Notes: a model not told the origin generated them from the letters alone. A stretch of 64,000 bases of DNA from Pseudomonas fildesensis (GCF_001050345.1 NZ_LFMW01000011.1:1-64000); one strand, 5' to 3'; shown: positions 43,608 through 53,127, counted from the first letter of the stretch. Numbers and translations are program-made.

Positions 43608-44692
43608 CGACGCCTCCGCAAACGCAGGCGTTTGAGGCGCTGGCGCCATTCAGGGTGCTGTTGCAGAAAACGCCCTCGCGTCGAGAGCTTGTTGAATAGC
43701 CGCTGCAGGGCGTTATCCGGCCAGCGCTCCTGAATTACCAGCAATACGCTAAGGATCAGCGCCAACGCCAGGGGCCCGCTGTACAGCGCCTGGGCCGGGC
43801 GGGCCTGGGTGGGTTGTTGTTCGACCGGCTCCAGTTGATCGATGGTTTCCTTGATCGCCTGCAATTCTTCGGCGTCCCGTGCACGGAAGTAGCGCCCACC
43901 GGTGGTGTCGGCAATTGCCTTGAGCGCGGGCTCATCGAGGTCCAGGCTCGGGTTGACGCCAAGGATGCCCAGCGAACCGGTTTGCTCGGGGTCTGCGCCG
44001 ATGCCGATCGGGTAGATCTTCACGCCTTCTTCAGCAGCCAGGCGCGCGGCGGTCAGCGGGTCGATCTGGCCGCCATTGTTGGCACCGTCGGTGACCAGGA
44101 TCAGCACGCGACTCTGCGCCGGGCGCTGGCGCAGGCGTTTCAAGGCAAGGCCGATGGCGTCGCCAATCGCGGTGTTCTTGCCGGCGATGCCGATGCGCGC
44201 TTCGTCGAGCCAGGTGCGCACGGTGCGCCGGTCGAAGGTCAGCGGCGCTTGCAGGTAGGCCTGGCTGCCGAACAGGATCAGGCCGACGCGGTCGCCTTCG
44301 CGCCCCTCAAGAAAGTCGCCGAGCAGGTGTTTGACCAAGGTCAGGCGGCTGACGTCTTCGTCCTGCCAGTGCATGTCGGGGAAATCCATGGAGCCGGACA
44401 CGTCTACCGCCACCAGCAAATCGCGGCCACTGGCGGCAATCGGCAGCGGCTCGCCGAGCCATTCCGGGCGGGCGGCGGCGGTCAACAGCAGCCACCACAG
44501 CACCACGAACGGCGCTTGCTGACGCCAGCCGGGCAGATTGACCCGTGCGCGACGCCGGGCCAGGCCTTCGAGGTCGCTGAGGTAGCTGACTTTCAATGCC
44601 GGCTCGCCGCTGTCGGCGACCGGCAGGATGAGCCGCATCAGCCAGGGCAATGGCAACAGGGTGAAGATCCACGGCCAGGCGAACTCAAACAT
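43604..44692 (-). CDS. batA: VWA domain protein BatA
   Basis: Encodes 362 residues. An N-terminal helix (residues about 5-24) and another near residues 60-75 precede a VWA domain with an intact MIDAS: DVSGSMD near residue 94, a Thr in LIFGSQAYLQAPLTFD, and the TDGANNGG loop near residue 200. The C-terminal helix near residues 310-325 (ALYSGPLALALILSVLLVI) anchors it to the inner membrane. VWA proteins of this type are partners of MoxR ATPases. It overlaps the DUF4381 gene by eight bases and the BatB/C gene by four. The intact metal site contrasts with the degenerate one in the next gene. Confidence 0.9.
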   Translation of the reverse strand: MFEFAWPWIFTLLPLPWLMRLILPVADSGEPALKVSYLSDLEGLARRRARVNLPGWRQQAPFVVLWWLLLTAAARPEWLGEPLPIAASGRDLLVAVDVSGSMDFPDMHWQDEDVSRLTLVKHLLGDFLEGREGDRVGLILFGSQAYLQAPLTFDRRTVRTWLDEARIGIAGKNTAIGDAIGLALKRLRQRPAQSRVLILVTDGANNGGQIDPLTAARLAAEEGVKIYPIGIGADPEQTGSLGILGVNPSLDLDEPALKAIADTTGGRYFRARDAEELQAIKETIDQLEPVEQQPTQARPAQALYSGPLALALILSVLLVIQERWPDNALQRLFNKLSTRGRFLQQHPEWRQRLKRLRLRRRR

Positions 44693-45179
44693 GTTTGCGA
44701 ATCCAGGTGTCGACGGCTTGGGTCAGGCCGGCGATGGCCTTGTCGTCGAGTTTGCATTCGGGTTTGTACGCGCCCTCCACCAGTACCATCCAGCGCGTGA
44801 GGCCAGCGGCGGGGCAACGGTTATCGAGGAACGCCAGCCATTTGCGACCGTTGAGGGTGTGGCTCTGACTATAAGGGTAGTCGTTGCGGCACAGACGTTT
44901 GAGCAAGCCGTTGAGTTGTTGCAGCCAGGCGCCGGCCGGTGCGCCGTCGTAGGGTTTGGGCATCAGCGCGAGCTCCGCCAGGGCGGCGATGCGCAGCGGG
45001 TCCAGCGGTTGTTCTGCGCGGGCTATCGGGCGGCGGGTGGGCAGGAAACGGCGCAAGGACCATACGCCCCAACCCAGCAACGGAATCACCAGCAGCAACA
45101 GCCACCAGCCCGGCGCGGGTGGCCAGAACCCGATGGCGGGTGGGGCGATCAGCGGTTGCAGTTGGTCGAGGCTGCTCAT
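44685..45179 (-). CDS. DUF4381 domain-containing membrane protein
   Basis: Encodes 164 residues with one membrane helix (about residues 24-43, PGWWLLLLVIPLLGWGVWSL) and a cytoplasmic helical domain including LRRFLPTRRPIAR and LLKRLCRNDYPYSQ. It fits the DUF4381 family, which is nearly always found between the DUF58 and VWA genes of MoxR/Bat operons. Function unknown; it is presumed to be a component of the MoxR-VWA complex. It overlaps both neighbours (four and eight bases), evidence for tight translational coupling. Confidence 0.85.
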   Translation of the reverse strand: MSSLDQLQPLIAPPAIGFWPPAPGWWLLLLVIPLLGWGVWSLRRFLPTRRPIARAEQPLDPLRIAALAELALMPKPYDGAPAGAWLQQLNGLLKRLCRNDYPYSQSHTLNGRKWLAFLDNRCPAAGLTRWMVLVEGAYKPECKLDDKAIAGLTQAVDTWIRKHV

Positions 45180-46117
45180 TGCTTTTTAACCGGGCGTTGC
45201 GGGTTGAGGTATTCGCGCAGTTGCTCGACCATTTCGCTTTGGGTGCTCAAGGGCATCAGCAGTACCCGCAGCTTCTGTGCGAGCAGTTCCCAGCGGGCAA
45301 TGCGCGCTTCGGCCTGGGCCTTGTAGGCCTGGCGCAAATCGAAGTTCAGCGTGTCCAGTTCCAGTTGCGCGCCTCTTTCTGCGAAACGCAGCAGCCCGGC
45401 AGCGGGAAGGGCGTGGTCCAACGGATCGGAGATGGGCAGCATCAGCAAGTCGCAATGGCGCGACAGCAGGCTCAGTTGTTGCTCGGCGCCTTCGGTGAGG
45501 GCGCGTTCATCACAGATCACAATCACCAGGCTGCCAGGGCGCAAGACTTCGCGAGCACGGCGCAGGGCCATGCCCAGGGCATCGGCTTCGGGTCGGCTTT
45601 CGGTGTTCAGGCTCTGGTTGACGCGCACCAGGCGGTTGAGCAGTTGCAGCAGGCTTTGCTTGCTGCGCCGGGGTTTGATTTCGTAGTGCTCGTTGTCGCC
45701 GAACACCAGCCCGCCGACCCGGTCGTTATGCCCCAGTGCCGACCAGCCAATCAGGGCAGCTGCCTGCGCGGCCATCACCGACTTGAACATCTGCCCCGAG
45801 CCAAAAAACAGCCGGCAGCTTTGCTCCACCATGATGAAAATCGGGCGCTCGCGCTCTTCGTGGAACAGCTTGGTGTGCGGCTCCTGGGTACGGGCGGTGA
45901 CGCGCCAGTCGATGGTGCGCACATCGTCGCCAGCCTGGTACACGCGCACCTGGTCGAAGTCGACGCCGCGCCCGCGCAGCTTGGAATGGTGCAGGCCGAT
46001 CAACGGGCTGCGCTGGCTCGGCGTGGAGAACAGCTGAATTTCGCGCACGCGATGGCGCATCTCGATCAGCTCGCTGAGCGTGACGCGGATTCCATCGCTT
46101 GCGTTCATCGATTTCAA
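45176..46117 (-). CDS. DUF58 domain-containing protein
   Basis: Encodes 313 residues with the DUF58 signature GRGVDFDQVRVYQAGDDVRTIDWRVTARTQ near residues 48-77, followed by HTKLFHEERERPIFIMVEQS, and a VWA-like fold further on (SLVIVICDERALTEGAEQQL). No membrane helix is apparent. DUF58 proteins accompany MoxR ATPases and are thought to be cytoplasmic or peripheral partners, possibly substrates. Two starts are possible (46117 or 46108); the first overlaps the moxR stop by four bases, like the other junctions in this operon. Confidence 0.9.
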   Translation of the reverse strand: MKSMNASDGIRVTLSELIEMRHRVREIQLFSTPSQRSPLIGLHHSKLRGRGVDFDQVRVYQAGDDVRTIDWRVTARTQEPHTKLFHEERERPIFIMVEQSCRLFFGSGQMFKSVMAAQAAALIGWSALGHNDRVGGLVFGDNEHYEIKPRRSKQSLLQLLNRLVRVNQSLNTESRPEADALGMALRRAREVLRPGSLVIVICDERALTEGAEQQLSLLSRHCDLLMLPISDPLDHALPAAGLLRFAERGAQLELDTLNFDLRQAYKAQAEARIARWELLAQKLRVLLMPLSTQSEMVEQLREYLNPQRPVKKQ

Positions 46118-47073
46118 GCGACGGCAACGACGTCGAGAATGCGTTGCACCACGCGGTCCTGATCAATGCCGGCGGCTTCGGCCTCAAACGACAGAATGAT
46201 GCGATGGCGCAGCACGTCGAACAGCACCGCCTGGATATCTTCCGGGCTGACAAAATCGCGACCGGCCAGCCAGGCGTGGGCGCGGGCGCAGCGGTCGAGG
46301 GCGATGGAGCCGCGCGGGCTGGCGCCGTAGGCAATCCACTCGGCCATCTCCGGATCGAATTTGGCCGGGGTGCGCGTGGCCATGACCAGTTGCACCAGGT
46401 ATTCCTCCACTGCATCGGCCATGTACAGGCCGAGGATTTCCTTGCGCGCGGCGAAGATCGCCTGCTGGCTGACGCGGCGCTCAGGCTTGGTTTCGCCATT
46501 GAGCGCTTCGCCACGCGCCTGTTGCAGGATGCGCCGCTCCACGGCGGCGTCCGGGAAACCGATCTTGACGTGCATCAGGAAGCGGTCGAGCTGGGCTTCA
46601 GGCAGCGGGTACGTGCCTTCCTGCTCGATGGGGTTCTGCGTGGCCATCACCAAAAACAGCGGTGACAGCTCGTAAGTACTGCGGCCCACACTGACCTGGC
46701 GCTCGGCCATGGCTTCGAGCAGGGCCGATTGCACCTTGGCCGGGGCGCGGTTGATTTCGTCGGCCAGCACCAGGTTGTGGAAGATCGGGCCTTGCTGGAA
46801 CACGAAGCTGCCGGTTTCCGGACGATAGATTTCGGTGCCGGTGATGTCGGCGGGCAGCAGGTCGGGCGTGAACTGGATGCGATGGAACTGCGCTTCGATG
46901 CCCTCGGCCAACTCTTTGATGGCCTTGGTCTTGGCCAGGCCCGGGGCGCCTTCCACCAGCATATGGCCGTCGGCAAGCAGGGCGATGAGCAAGCGCTCGA
47001 TGAGTTTTTCCTGGCCGAGAATCTGCGTAGAAAGAAAGGTTCGCAGCGCAAGCAGCGCTTCACGATGTTCCAT
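46114..47073 (-). CDS. MoxR-family AAA+ ATPase
   Basis: Encodes 319 residues. Walker A VEGAPGLAKTKA near residue 39 has the MoxR-type AKT ending; Walker B is LVLADEINRAPAKVQSALLEAM near residue 103, sensor 1 is MATQNPIEQEGTYPLPEAQLDRF near residue 146, and an AAA lid domain ends the chain. MoxR proteins are chaperone-like ATPases that work with VWA proteins in envelope stress and metal or cofactor insertion. First gene of a six-gene operon in which every junction overlaps. The promoter would lie in 47074-47217. Confidence 0.93.
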   Translation of the reverse strand: MEHREALLALRTFLSTQILGQEKLIERLLIALLADGHMLVEGAPGLAKTKAIKELAEGIEAQFHRIQFTPDLLPADITGTEIYRPETGSFVFQQGPIFHNLVLADEINRAPAKVQSALLEAMAERQVSVGRSTYELSPLFLVMATQNPIEQEGTYPLPEAQLDRFLMHVKIGFPDAAVERRILQQARGEALNGETKPERRVSQQAIFAARKEILGLYMADAVEEYLVQLVMATRTPAKFDPEMAEWIAYGASPRGSIALDRCARAHAWLAGRDFVSPEDIQAVLFDVLRHRIILSFEAEAAGIDQDRVVQRILDVVAVA

Positions 47074-47217
47074 CGATGACGGTTCCTGGAGAGGTGAGAC
47101 TGAACGTCATGTGACAAACGTCGGCCTGGGGCGCCTACTTTAATGCATGGCAGGGGGTAGCGACTAACGGCGTAACGGGTATTTTTGGCAAAACTTGTAG
47201 GAAAACTGTGTTTGTGC

Positions 47218-47291
47218 CGAGCGCGGGTTGTTGTGGCAAGCCCGCTCGCCACAACCACAAGAAGCCCGCTCGCCATAACAGGTGCGTTCGC
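47218..47291. repeat. Palindromic repeat, short form (copy 3)
   Basis: Contains GTGGCAAGCCCGCTCGCCAC and GAAGCCCGCTCGCCATAA units of the 18-base family seen at 34111-34350 and 40124-40220, without the long core palindrome. It ends about three bases from the stop codon of the small gene at 47295, so it may act as its terminator. Confidence 0.75.
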
Positions 47292-47294
47292 CTG

Positions 47295-47645
47295 CTAGGT
47301 TCGAGTAAAAGTGCCCGTGCCCTTGAGAATGTTCTGCAAGGTCTCTTCCACCTCGGCCAGGTCCGACGCGGCGGTGGCGTGGGTGATCTGCAGGTGATCC
47401 TTGCCGCCTAATGCATCGGCATCGCCGGCGGCGAGTTCGATCGACAAGGTCGTGGCAGTCAGGGTGACCTTTAATCCGTCCAGCGTCGACGGCTCGTAAT
47501 CCCAGGTGAGCTCCACCTCATCTTCATCCGGGTAGCGCGACAGCATGAACATCTCGCCGTTTTTGCCGTGACAGCAGAGCATGGCCATGTTGTCTTCTTC
47601 TTCGTCGCACGGGGTGACCATCAGCGCGTCGGTTTTCATTTGCAG
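47295..47645 (-). CDS. Small acidic protein of unknown function
   Basis: Encodes 116 residues from ATG at 47643-47645 (CAGGATTTTCCC upstream); a longer frame exists without a good ribosome binding site. It starts MLQMKTDALMVTPCDEEEDN and is acidic, with beta-strand-prone segments (EVELTWDYEPSTLDGLKVTL) and a C-terminal amphipathic helix (SDLAEVEETLQNILKG). Two Cys lie in MLCCHGKNGE. No signal peptide. Similar small hypothetical proteins occur near gdhB in pseudomonads, to my recollection; no function can be given. Confidence 0.65.
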   Translation of the reverse strand: MQMKTDALMVTPCDEEEDNMAMLCCHGKNGEMFMLSRYPDEDEVELTWDYEPSTLDGLKVTLTATTLSIELAAGDADALGGKDHLQITHATAASDLAEVEETLQNILKGTGTFTRT

Positions 47646-47857
47646 CATGGGAAAATCCTGTCTGGGGAGGGCGATGCAGGGCAATTGTGCCATTGCGGCG
47701 AATTTTGTGCTGCATGCTGTGTCAGACGCTGTGCATGACCTGACAGGCGATATCGGTCATTTCCGGTACTCGATGCGTTAAAAATAGCCGGTTTTTCTGC
47801 CGGAAATTGCGGGTTGTCCAAGTCGCAACCCCAACCCTGCGTACCGATGACCGAATA

Positions 47858-47873
47858 TGTCGCAGCGTCGCAA
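47858..47873 (+). promoter_or_regulatory. ArgR-like half-site upstream of gdhB
   Basis: TGTCGC (47858-47863), eight bases, then AA (47872-47873) exactly fits the TGTCGC-N8-AA half-site consensus of P. aeruginosa ArgR. It lies 255 bases before the gdhB start. ArgR is reported to activate the NAD-glutamate dehydrogenase gene of P. aeruginosa. A clear second half-site at the usual 21-base spacing is not seen, which lowers confidence. The rest of the 482-base gap holds no gene I can support; a CCCCGCAAGGGG hairpin at about 48067-48078 is in the leader. Confidence 0.4.
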
Positions 47874-48127
47874 GCAGCCGTCTTCCTACACTCGTTAAGC
47901 TGCGCAACGGATGCGCACGTACCAGGCGCCTGACCTGCCCGTCGTACCGTCACCCGGCATGCTGCGCATCTTATGGAAGTTGTATGTGACCTGACTGTCT
48001 TGTCCAGCTTCACCCACCTGTCACCCTGATTCGTTTATGGTTGTTGACGAACAGAGCTGACGGTCTCCCCGCAAGGGGATAACACGCGACGCTTCCATCA
48101 ATAACAAGCCCAAGCGGAGTACCACAG

Positions 48128-51100
48128 ATGGCGTTCTTCACCGCAGCCAGCAAGGCCGACTTCCAGCATCAACTGCAAGCGGCACTGGCGCAGCACATCA
48201 GTGAACAGGCACTGCCACAAGTGGCGCTGTTCGCTGAACAATTCTTCGGCATCATTTCCCTGGACGAGCTGACCCAGCGTCGCCTTTCCGACCTGGCCGG
48301 TTGCACCCTGTCTGCCTGGCGCCTGCTTGAGCGCTTTGACCACACCCAACCGCAAGTGCGGGTCTACAACCCCGATTACGAACGTCATGGCTGGCAGTCG
48401 ACCCACACAGCGGTCGAAGTGCTGCACCACGACCTGCCATTCCTGGTCGACTCGGTACGCACCGAGCTGAACCGCCGTGGCTACAGCATCCACACCCTGC
48501 AAACCACCGTGCTCAGCGTGCGTCGTGGCAAGAAGGGCGAGCTGCTGGAGATCCTGCCCAAAGGCACCCAGGGCGACGATATTCTGCAAGAATCGTTGAT
48601 GTACCTGGAAATCGACCGCTGCGCCAACGCCGCCGAACTCAATGTCCTGAGCAAGGAACTTGAGCAAGTGCTGGGCGAAGTGCGCTTTGCGGTCGCCGAT
48701 TTTGAGCCGATGAAAGCCAAGGTCCAGGAGCTGCTGGCCGGTATCGACGCCAGCCAGTTCGGCATCGACGGCGAAGAAAAAGCCGAGATCAAGAACTTCC
48801 TGGAATGGCTGGTGGGCAACCACTTCACCTTCCTCGGCTACGAAGAATTCGTGGTACGTGACGAGGCGGACGGCGGTCATATCGAATATGACGCCAACTC
48901 CTTCCTCGGCCTGACCAAGCTGCTGCGCGCCGGCCTCACCGCCGACGACCTGCGCATCGAAGACTACGCCGTGTCCTATCTGCGTGAACCGACCGTGCTG
49001 TCGTTCGCCAAGGCTGCGCACCCAAGCCGCGTACACCGCCCGGCCTACCCGGACTACGTGTCGATCCGTGAGATCGACGCCAACGGCAAGGTCATCAAGG
49101 AGTGCCGCTTCATGGGCCTCTACACCTCGTCGGTGTATGGCGAAAGCGTGCGGGTGATCCCTTACATCCGTCGCAAGGTCGCGGAGATCGAGCGCCGCTC
49201 GGGCTTCCAGGCCAAGGCTCACCTGGGCAAGGAACTGGCCCAGGTGGTCGAAGTGCTGCCCCGTGACGACCTGTTCCAGACGCCGGTCGACGAGCTGTTC
49301 AGCACCGTGATGTCGATCGTGCAGATCCAGGAACGCAACAAGATCCGCGTGTTCCTGCGCAAAGACCCGTACGGTCGTTTCTGCTACTGCCTGGCCTATG
49401 TGCCACGCGACATTTATTCCACCGAAGTGCGCCAGAAGATCCAGCAAGTGCTGATGGATCGCCTGAAAGCCTCGGACTGCGAGTTCTGGACCTTCTTCTC
49501 CGAGTCCGTGCTGGCACGTGTGCAGCTGATTCTGCGGGTCGACCCGAAGAACCGCCTGGACATCGACACGCTGCAACTGGAAAAAGAAGTGGTGCAGGCT
49601 TGCCGCAGCTGGCAGGACGACTACTCCAACCTCGTCGTCGAAAGCTTCGGCGAAGCCCACGGCACCAACGTGCTGGCGGACTTCCCGAAAGGCTTCCCGG
49701 CCGGCTACCGTGAGCGTTTTGCCGCGCATTCGGCCGTGGTCGACATGCAACACTTGCTCAGCCTCACCGAAGCCAACCCGTTGGTGATGAGCTTCTATCA
49801 GCCGCTGGGCCAGGTCTCCGGCCAGCGTGAGCTGCATTGCAAGCTCTACCACGCCGATACTCCGCTGGCGTTGTCCGACGTGCTGCCGATCCTGGAAAAC
49901 CTCGGCCTGCGCGTGCTGGGCGAGTTCCCGTACCGCCTGCGCCGTGTCAATGGCCGCGAGTTCTGGATCCATGATTTTGCGTTCATCGCCGCCGAAGGCG
50001 TGAACCTGGATATCCAGCAGCTCAACGACACCCTGCAGGACGCGTTCGTGCACATCGTCCACGGCGATGCCGAGAACGATGCGTTCAACCGCCTGGTACT
50101 CACCGCCGGCCTGCCATGGCGCGACGTTGCATTGCTGCGTGCCTATGCCCGTTACATGAAGCAAATCCGCCTGGGCTTCGACCTGGGCTACATCGCCAGC
50201 ACCCTGAACAACCACACCGACATCGCTCGCGAATTGACCCGGTTGTTCAAGACTCGCTTTTACCTGGCGCGCAAGCTCACCGCCGACGACCTGGAAGACA
50301 AGCAGCAACGTCTGGAACAAGCGATCGTCACTGCCCTGGACGACGTCCAGGTGCTCAACGAAGACCGCATCCTGCGTCGCTACCTGGACCTGATCAAGGC
50401 CACCCTGCGCACCAACTTCTACCAGGCCGACGCCAACGGCCAGAACAAGTCGTACTTCAGCTTCAAGTTCGACCCGCGTGCCATTCCCGAACTGCCGAAG
50501 CCGGTGCCGAAGTTCGAAATCTTCGTCTACTCGCCGCGCGTCGAAGGCGTGCACCTGCGCTTTGGTAACGTTGCGCGGGGTGGCCTGCGCTGGTCCGACC
50601 GTGAAGAAGACTTCCGTACCGAAGTGCTTGGCCTGGTAAAAGCCCAGCAGGTTAAGAACTCGGTGATCGTGCCGGTAGGCGCCAAGGGCGGGTTCCTGCC
50701 GCGTCGCCTGCCATTGGGCGGCACCCGGGACGAGATCGCGGCCGAGGGCATCGCCTGCTACCGCATCTTCATTTCCGGCCTGTTGGACATTACCGACAAC
50801 CTGAAAGACGGCGCCCTGGTGCCACCGGCCAACGTCGTGCGTCATGACGACGATGACCCGTACCTGGTAGTGGCCGCGGACAAGGGCACTGCGACCTTCT
50901 CCGACATCGCCAACGGCATCGCCATCGACTACGGCTTCTGGCTGGGCGACGCGTTCGCTTCCGGCGGTTCGGCGGGTTACGACCACAAGAAGATGGGTAT
51001 CACCGCCAAGGGCGCGTGGGTTGGCGTACAGCGTCACTTCCGCGAGCGCGGCATCAACGTGCAGGAAGACAGCATCACGGTGGTGGGCGTCGGCGATATG

Positions 51101-52996
51101 GCCGGTGACGTGTTCGGTAACGGCCTGTTGATGTCCGACAAGCTGCAACTGGTCGCGGCCTTCAACCACCTGCATATCTTCATCGATCCAAACCCGAACC
51201 CGGCGACCGGCTTCGTCGAGCGCCAGCGCATGTTCGAGCTGCCACGTTCGGCCTGGACCGACTACGACACCAGCATCATGTCCGAAGGCGGCGGTATCTT
51301 CTCGCGCAGCGCGAAGAGCATTGCCATCTCGGCACAGATGAAAGAACGCTTCGACATCCAGGCCGACAAGCTGACCCCGACCGAACTGCTGAACGCCTTG
51401 CTCAAGGCGCCGGTAGACCTGTTGTGGAACGGCGGTATCGGTACCTATGTCAAGGCCAGCACTGAAAGCCATGCCGATGTGGGCGACAAGGCCAACGACG
51501 CGCTGCGCGTCAACGGCAATGAGCTGCGCTGCAAGGTGGTGGGCGAGGGCGGTAACCTCGGCATGACCCAGCTGGGTCGTGTGGAGTTCGGCCTTAATGG
51601 CGGCGGTTCCAACACCGACTTCATCGACAACGCCGGTGGTGTGGACTGCTCCGACCACGAAGTGAACATCAAGATCCTGCTCAACGAAGTGGTGCAGGCC
51701 GGTGACATGACCGACAAGCAACGCAACCAGTTGCTGGCGAGCATGACCGACGAAGTCGGCAGCCTGGTGTTGGGCAACAACTACAAGCAGACCCAGGCCC
51801 TGTCCCTGGCCGCGCGCCGTGCCTACGAGCGTGCTGCCGAGTACAAGCGCCTGATGAGCGACCTGGAAGGCCGTGGCAAGCTGGACCGCGCCATCGAGTA
51901 CCTGCCGACCGAGGAGCAGCTCACCGAGCGCGCCTCCACCGGCAAGGGCTTGACCCGTCCGGAGCTGTCGGTGTTGATCTCCTACAGCAAGATCGACCTC
52001 AAGGAAGCCCTGCTCAAGTCGCAGGTGCCGGATGACGAGTACCTGACCCGTGACATGGAGACCGCGTTCCCGCCGAGCCTGGTCGCCAAGTTCGGCGAGG
52101 CCATGCGTCGCCACCGTCTGAAGCGCGAGATCGTCAGCACCCAGATTGCCAACGACCTGGTCAACCACATGGGCATCACCTTCGTTCAACGACTCAAAGA
52201 GTCGACCGGCATGAGCCCGGCGAACGTGGCTGGCGCTTATGTGATCGTGCGTGACATCTTCCATCTCCCGCACTGGTTCCGCCAGATCGAAGCCCTGGAC
52301 CACCAGGTCTCCGCTGACGTGCAACTGCAGCTGATGGACGAGCTAATGCGCCTGGGTCGCCGCGCCACGCGCTGGTTCCTGCGCAGCCGTCGCAACGAGC
52401 AGGACGCGGGGCGTGACACTGCGCACTTCGGTCCGCATCTGGCAGCGTTGGGCCTCAAGCTCGACGAACTGCTGGAAGGCCCGACCCGCGAAGGCTGGCA
52501 GAACCGTTACCAGGCCTACACCGAAGCCGGCGTACCGGAGTTGTTGGCGCGCATGGTTGCAGGCACGACTCACCTGTACACCTTGCTGCCGATCATCGAA
52601 GCCGCCGACGTGACCGGGCATGACGCCGCCGAAGTGGCCAAGGCTTACTTCGCCGTCGGCAGCGCCCTGGACTTGCCGTGGTACCTGCAGCAGATCAGTG
52701 ATCTGCCGGTTGCCAACAACTGGCAGGCCCAGGCTCGTGAAGCCTTCCGCGACGACGTGGACTGGCAGCAACGGGCGATCACCATCTCGGTACTGCAAAT
52801 GGCCGACGCGCCAGAAGACATGGAAGCCCGCGTGGCCCTGTGGCTTGAGCAGCACCAGGACATGGCTGATCGCTGGCGCGCAATGATGGTAGAAATTCGT
52901 GCTGCGGTGGGCACGGACTACGCCATGTATGCGGTGGCTAACCGTGAGCTGCTGGACCTGGCGTTGAGTGGTCAGTCGGTGCTGCAACCGGTTTGA
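48128..52996 (+). CDS. gdhB: NAD-specific glutamate dehydrogenase, large (~180 kDa) type
   Basis: Encodes 1622 residues, the normal size of the large bacterial NAD-GDH (P. aeruginosa GdhB). ATG 48128 follows AAGCGGAGTACC. The N-terminal ~700 residues are the ACT-like regulatory region. The catalytic dehydrogenase part includes GGLRWSDREEDFRTEVLGLV and VKNSVIVPVGAKGGF near residue 840, with the catalytic Lys, and a dinucleotide-binding segment GVGDMAGDVFGNGLL near residue 985. A long C-terminal helical region follows. It deaminates glutamate to 2-oxoglutarate with NAD, a catabolic step in arginine and glutamate use, often allosterically regulated. An AATAACAA A-rich motif at 48100-48107 could bind Hfq/Crc. 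Monocistronic. Confidence 0.95.
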   Translation: MAFFTAASKADFQHQLQAALAQHISEQALPQVALFAEQFFGIISLDELTQRRLSDLAGCTLSAWRLLERFDHTQPQVRVYNPDYERHGWQSTHTAVEVLHHDLPFLVDSVRTELNRRGYSIHTLQTTVLSVRRGKKGELLEILPKGTQGDDILQESLMYLEIDRCANAAELNVLSKELEQVLGEVRFAVADFEPMKAKVQELLAGIDASQFGIDGEEKAEIKNFLEWLVGNHFTFLGYEEFVVRDEADGGHIEYDANSFLGLTKLLRAGLTADDLRIEDYAVSYLREPTVLSFAKAAHPSRVHRPAYPDYVSIREIDANGKVIKECRFMGLYTSSVYGESVRVIPYIRRKVAEIERRSGFQAKAHLGKELAQVVEVLPRDDLFQTPVDELFSTVMSIVQIQERNKIRVFLRKDPYGRFCYCLAYVPRDIYSTEVRQKIQQVLMDRLKASDCEFWTFFSESVLARVQLILRVDPKNRLDIDTLQLEKEVVQACRSWQDDYSNLVVESFGEAHGTNVLADFPKGFPAGYRERFAAHSAVVDMQHLLSLTEANPLVMSFYQPLGQVSGQRELHCKLYHADTPLALSDVLPILENLGLRVLGEFPYRLRRVNGREFWIHDFAFIAAEGVNLDIQQLNDTLQDAFVHIVHGDAENDAFNRLVLTAGLPWRDVALLRAYARYMKQIRLGFDLGYIASTLNNHTDIARELTRLFKTRFYLARKLTADDLEDKQQRLEQAIVTALDDVQVLNEDRILRRYLDLIKATLRTNFYQADANGQNKSYFSFKFDPRAIPELPKPVPKFEIFVYSPRVEGVHLRFGNVARGGLRWSDREEDFRTEVLGLVKAQQVKNSVIVPVGAKGGFLPRRLPLGGTRDEIAAEGIACYRIFISGLLDITDNLKDGALVPPANVVRHDDDDPYLVVAADKGTATFSDIANGIAIDYGFWLGDAFASGGSAGYDHKKMGITAKGAWVGVQRHFRERGINVQEDSITVVGVGDMAGDVFGNGLLMSDKLQLVAAFNHLHIFIDPNPNPATGFVERQRMFELPRSAWTDYDTSIMSEGGGIFSRSAKSIAISAQMKERFDIQADKLTPTELLNALLKAPVDLLWNGGIGTYVKASTESHADVGDKANDALRVNGNELRCKVVGEGGNLGMTQLGRVEFGLNGGGSNTDFIDNAGGVDCSDHEVNIKILLNEVVQAGDMTDKQRNQLLASMTDEVGSLVLGNNYKQTQALSLAARRAYERAAEYKRLMSDLEGRGKLDRAIEYLPTEEQLTERASTGKGLTRPELSVLISYSKIDLKEALLKSQVPDDEYLTRDMETAFPPSLVAKFGEAMRRHRLKREIVSTQIANDLVNHMGITFVQRLKESTGMSPANVAGAYVIVRDIFHLPHWFRQIEALDHQVSADVQLQLMDELMRLGRRATRWFLRSRRNEQDAGRDTAHFGPHLAALGLKLDELLEGPTREGWQNRYQAYTEAGVPELLARMVAGTTHLYTLLPIIEAADVTGHDAAEVAKAYFAVGSALDLPWYLQQISDLPVANNWQAQAREAFRDDVDWQQRAITISVLQMADAPEDMEARVALWLEQHQDMADRWRAMMVEIRAAVGTDYAMYAVANRELLDLALSGQSVLQPV

Positions 52997-53013
52997 TCAG
53001 GCGCTGAAAACAA

Positions 53014-53106
53014 AATGTGGGAGGGGGCTTGCTCCCGATAGCGGTATGTCAGTCATGTAGATGTTGACTGACACTCCGCTATCGGGAGCAAGCCCCCTCC
53101 CACATT
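53014..53106. repeat. REP doublet (tgtgggagggggcttgctcccg family)
   Basis: AATGTGGGAGGGGGCTTGCT at 53014-53033 followed by CCCGATAGCGG is mirrored by CCGCTATCGGGAGC...CCCACATT ending at 53106; an inner stem GTCAGTCA/TGACTGAC is also present. It is a REPIN-like palindrome immediately after gdhB, between convergent genes, where it could stabilise or end transcripts. Confidence 0.9.
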
Positions 53107-53127
53107 GTGATCTCCATTTACTTGAGA

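Noticed and set aside
48098..52324. A 1408-codon open frame antisense to gdhB
   Set aside because: It lies wholly opposite a strongly supported 1622-residue enzyme. The frame is a product of high third-position GC; it has no family motif or ribosome binding site.
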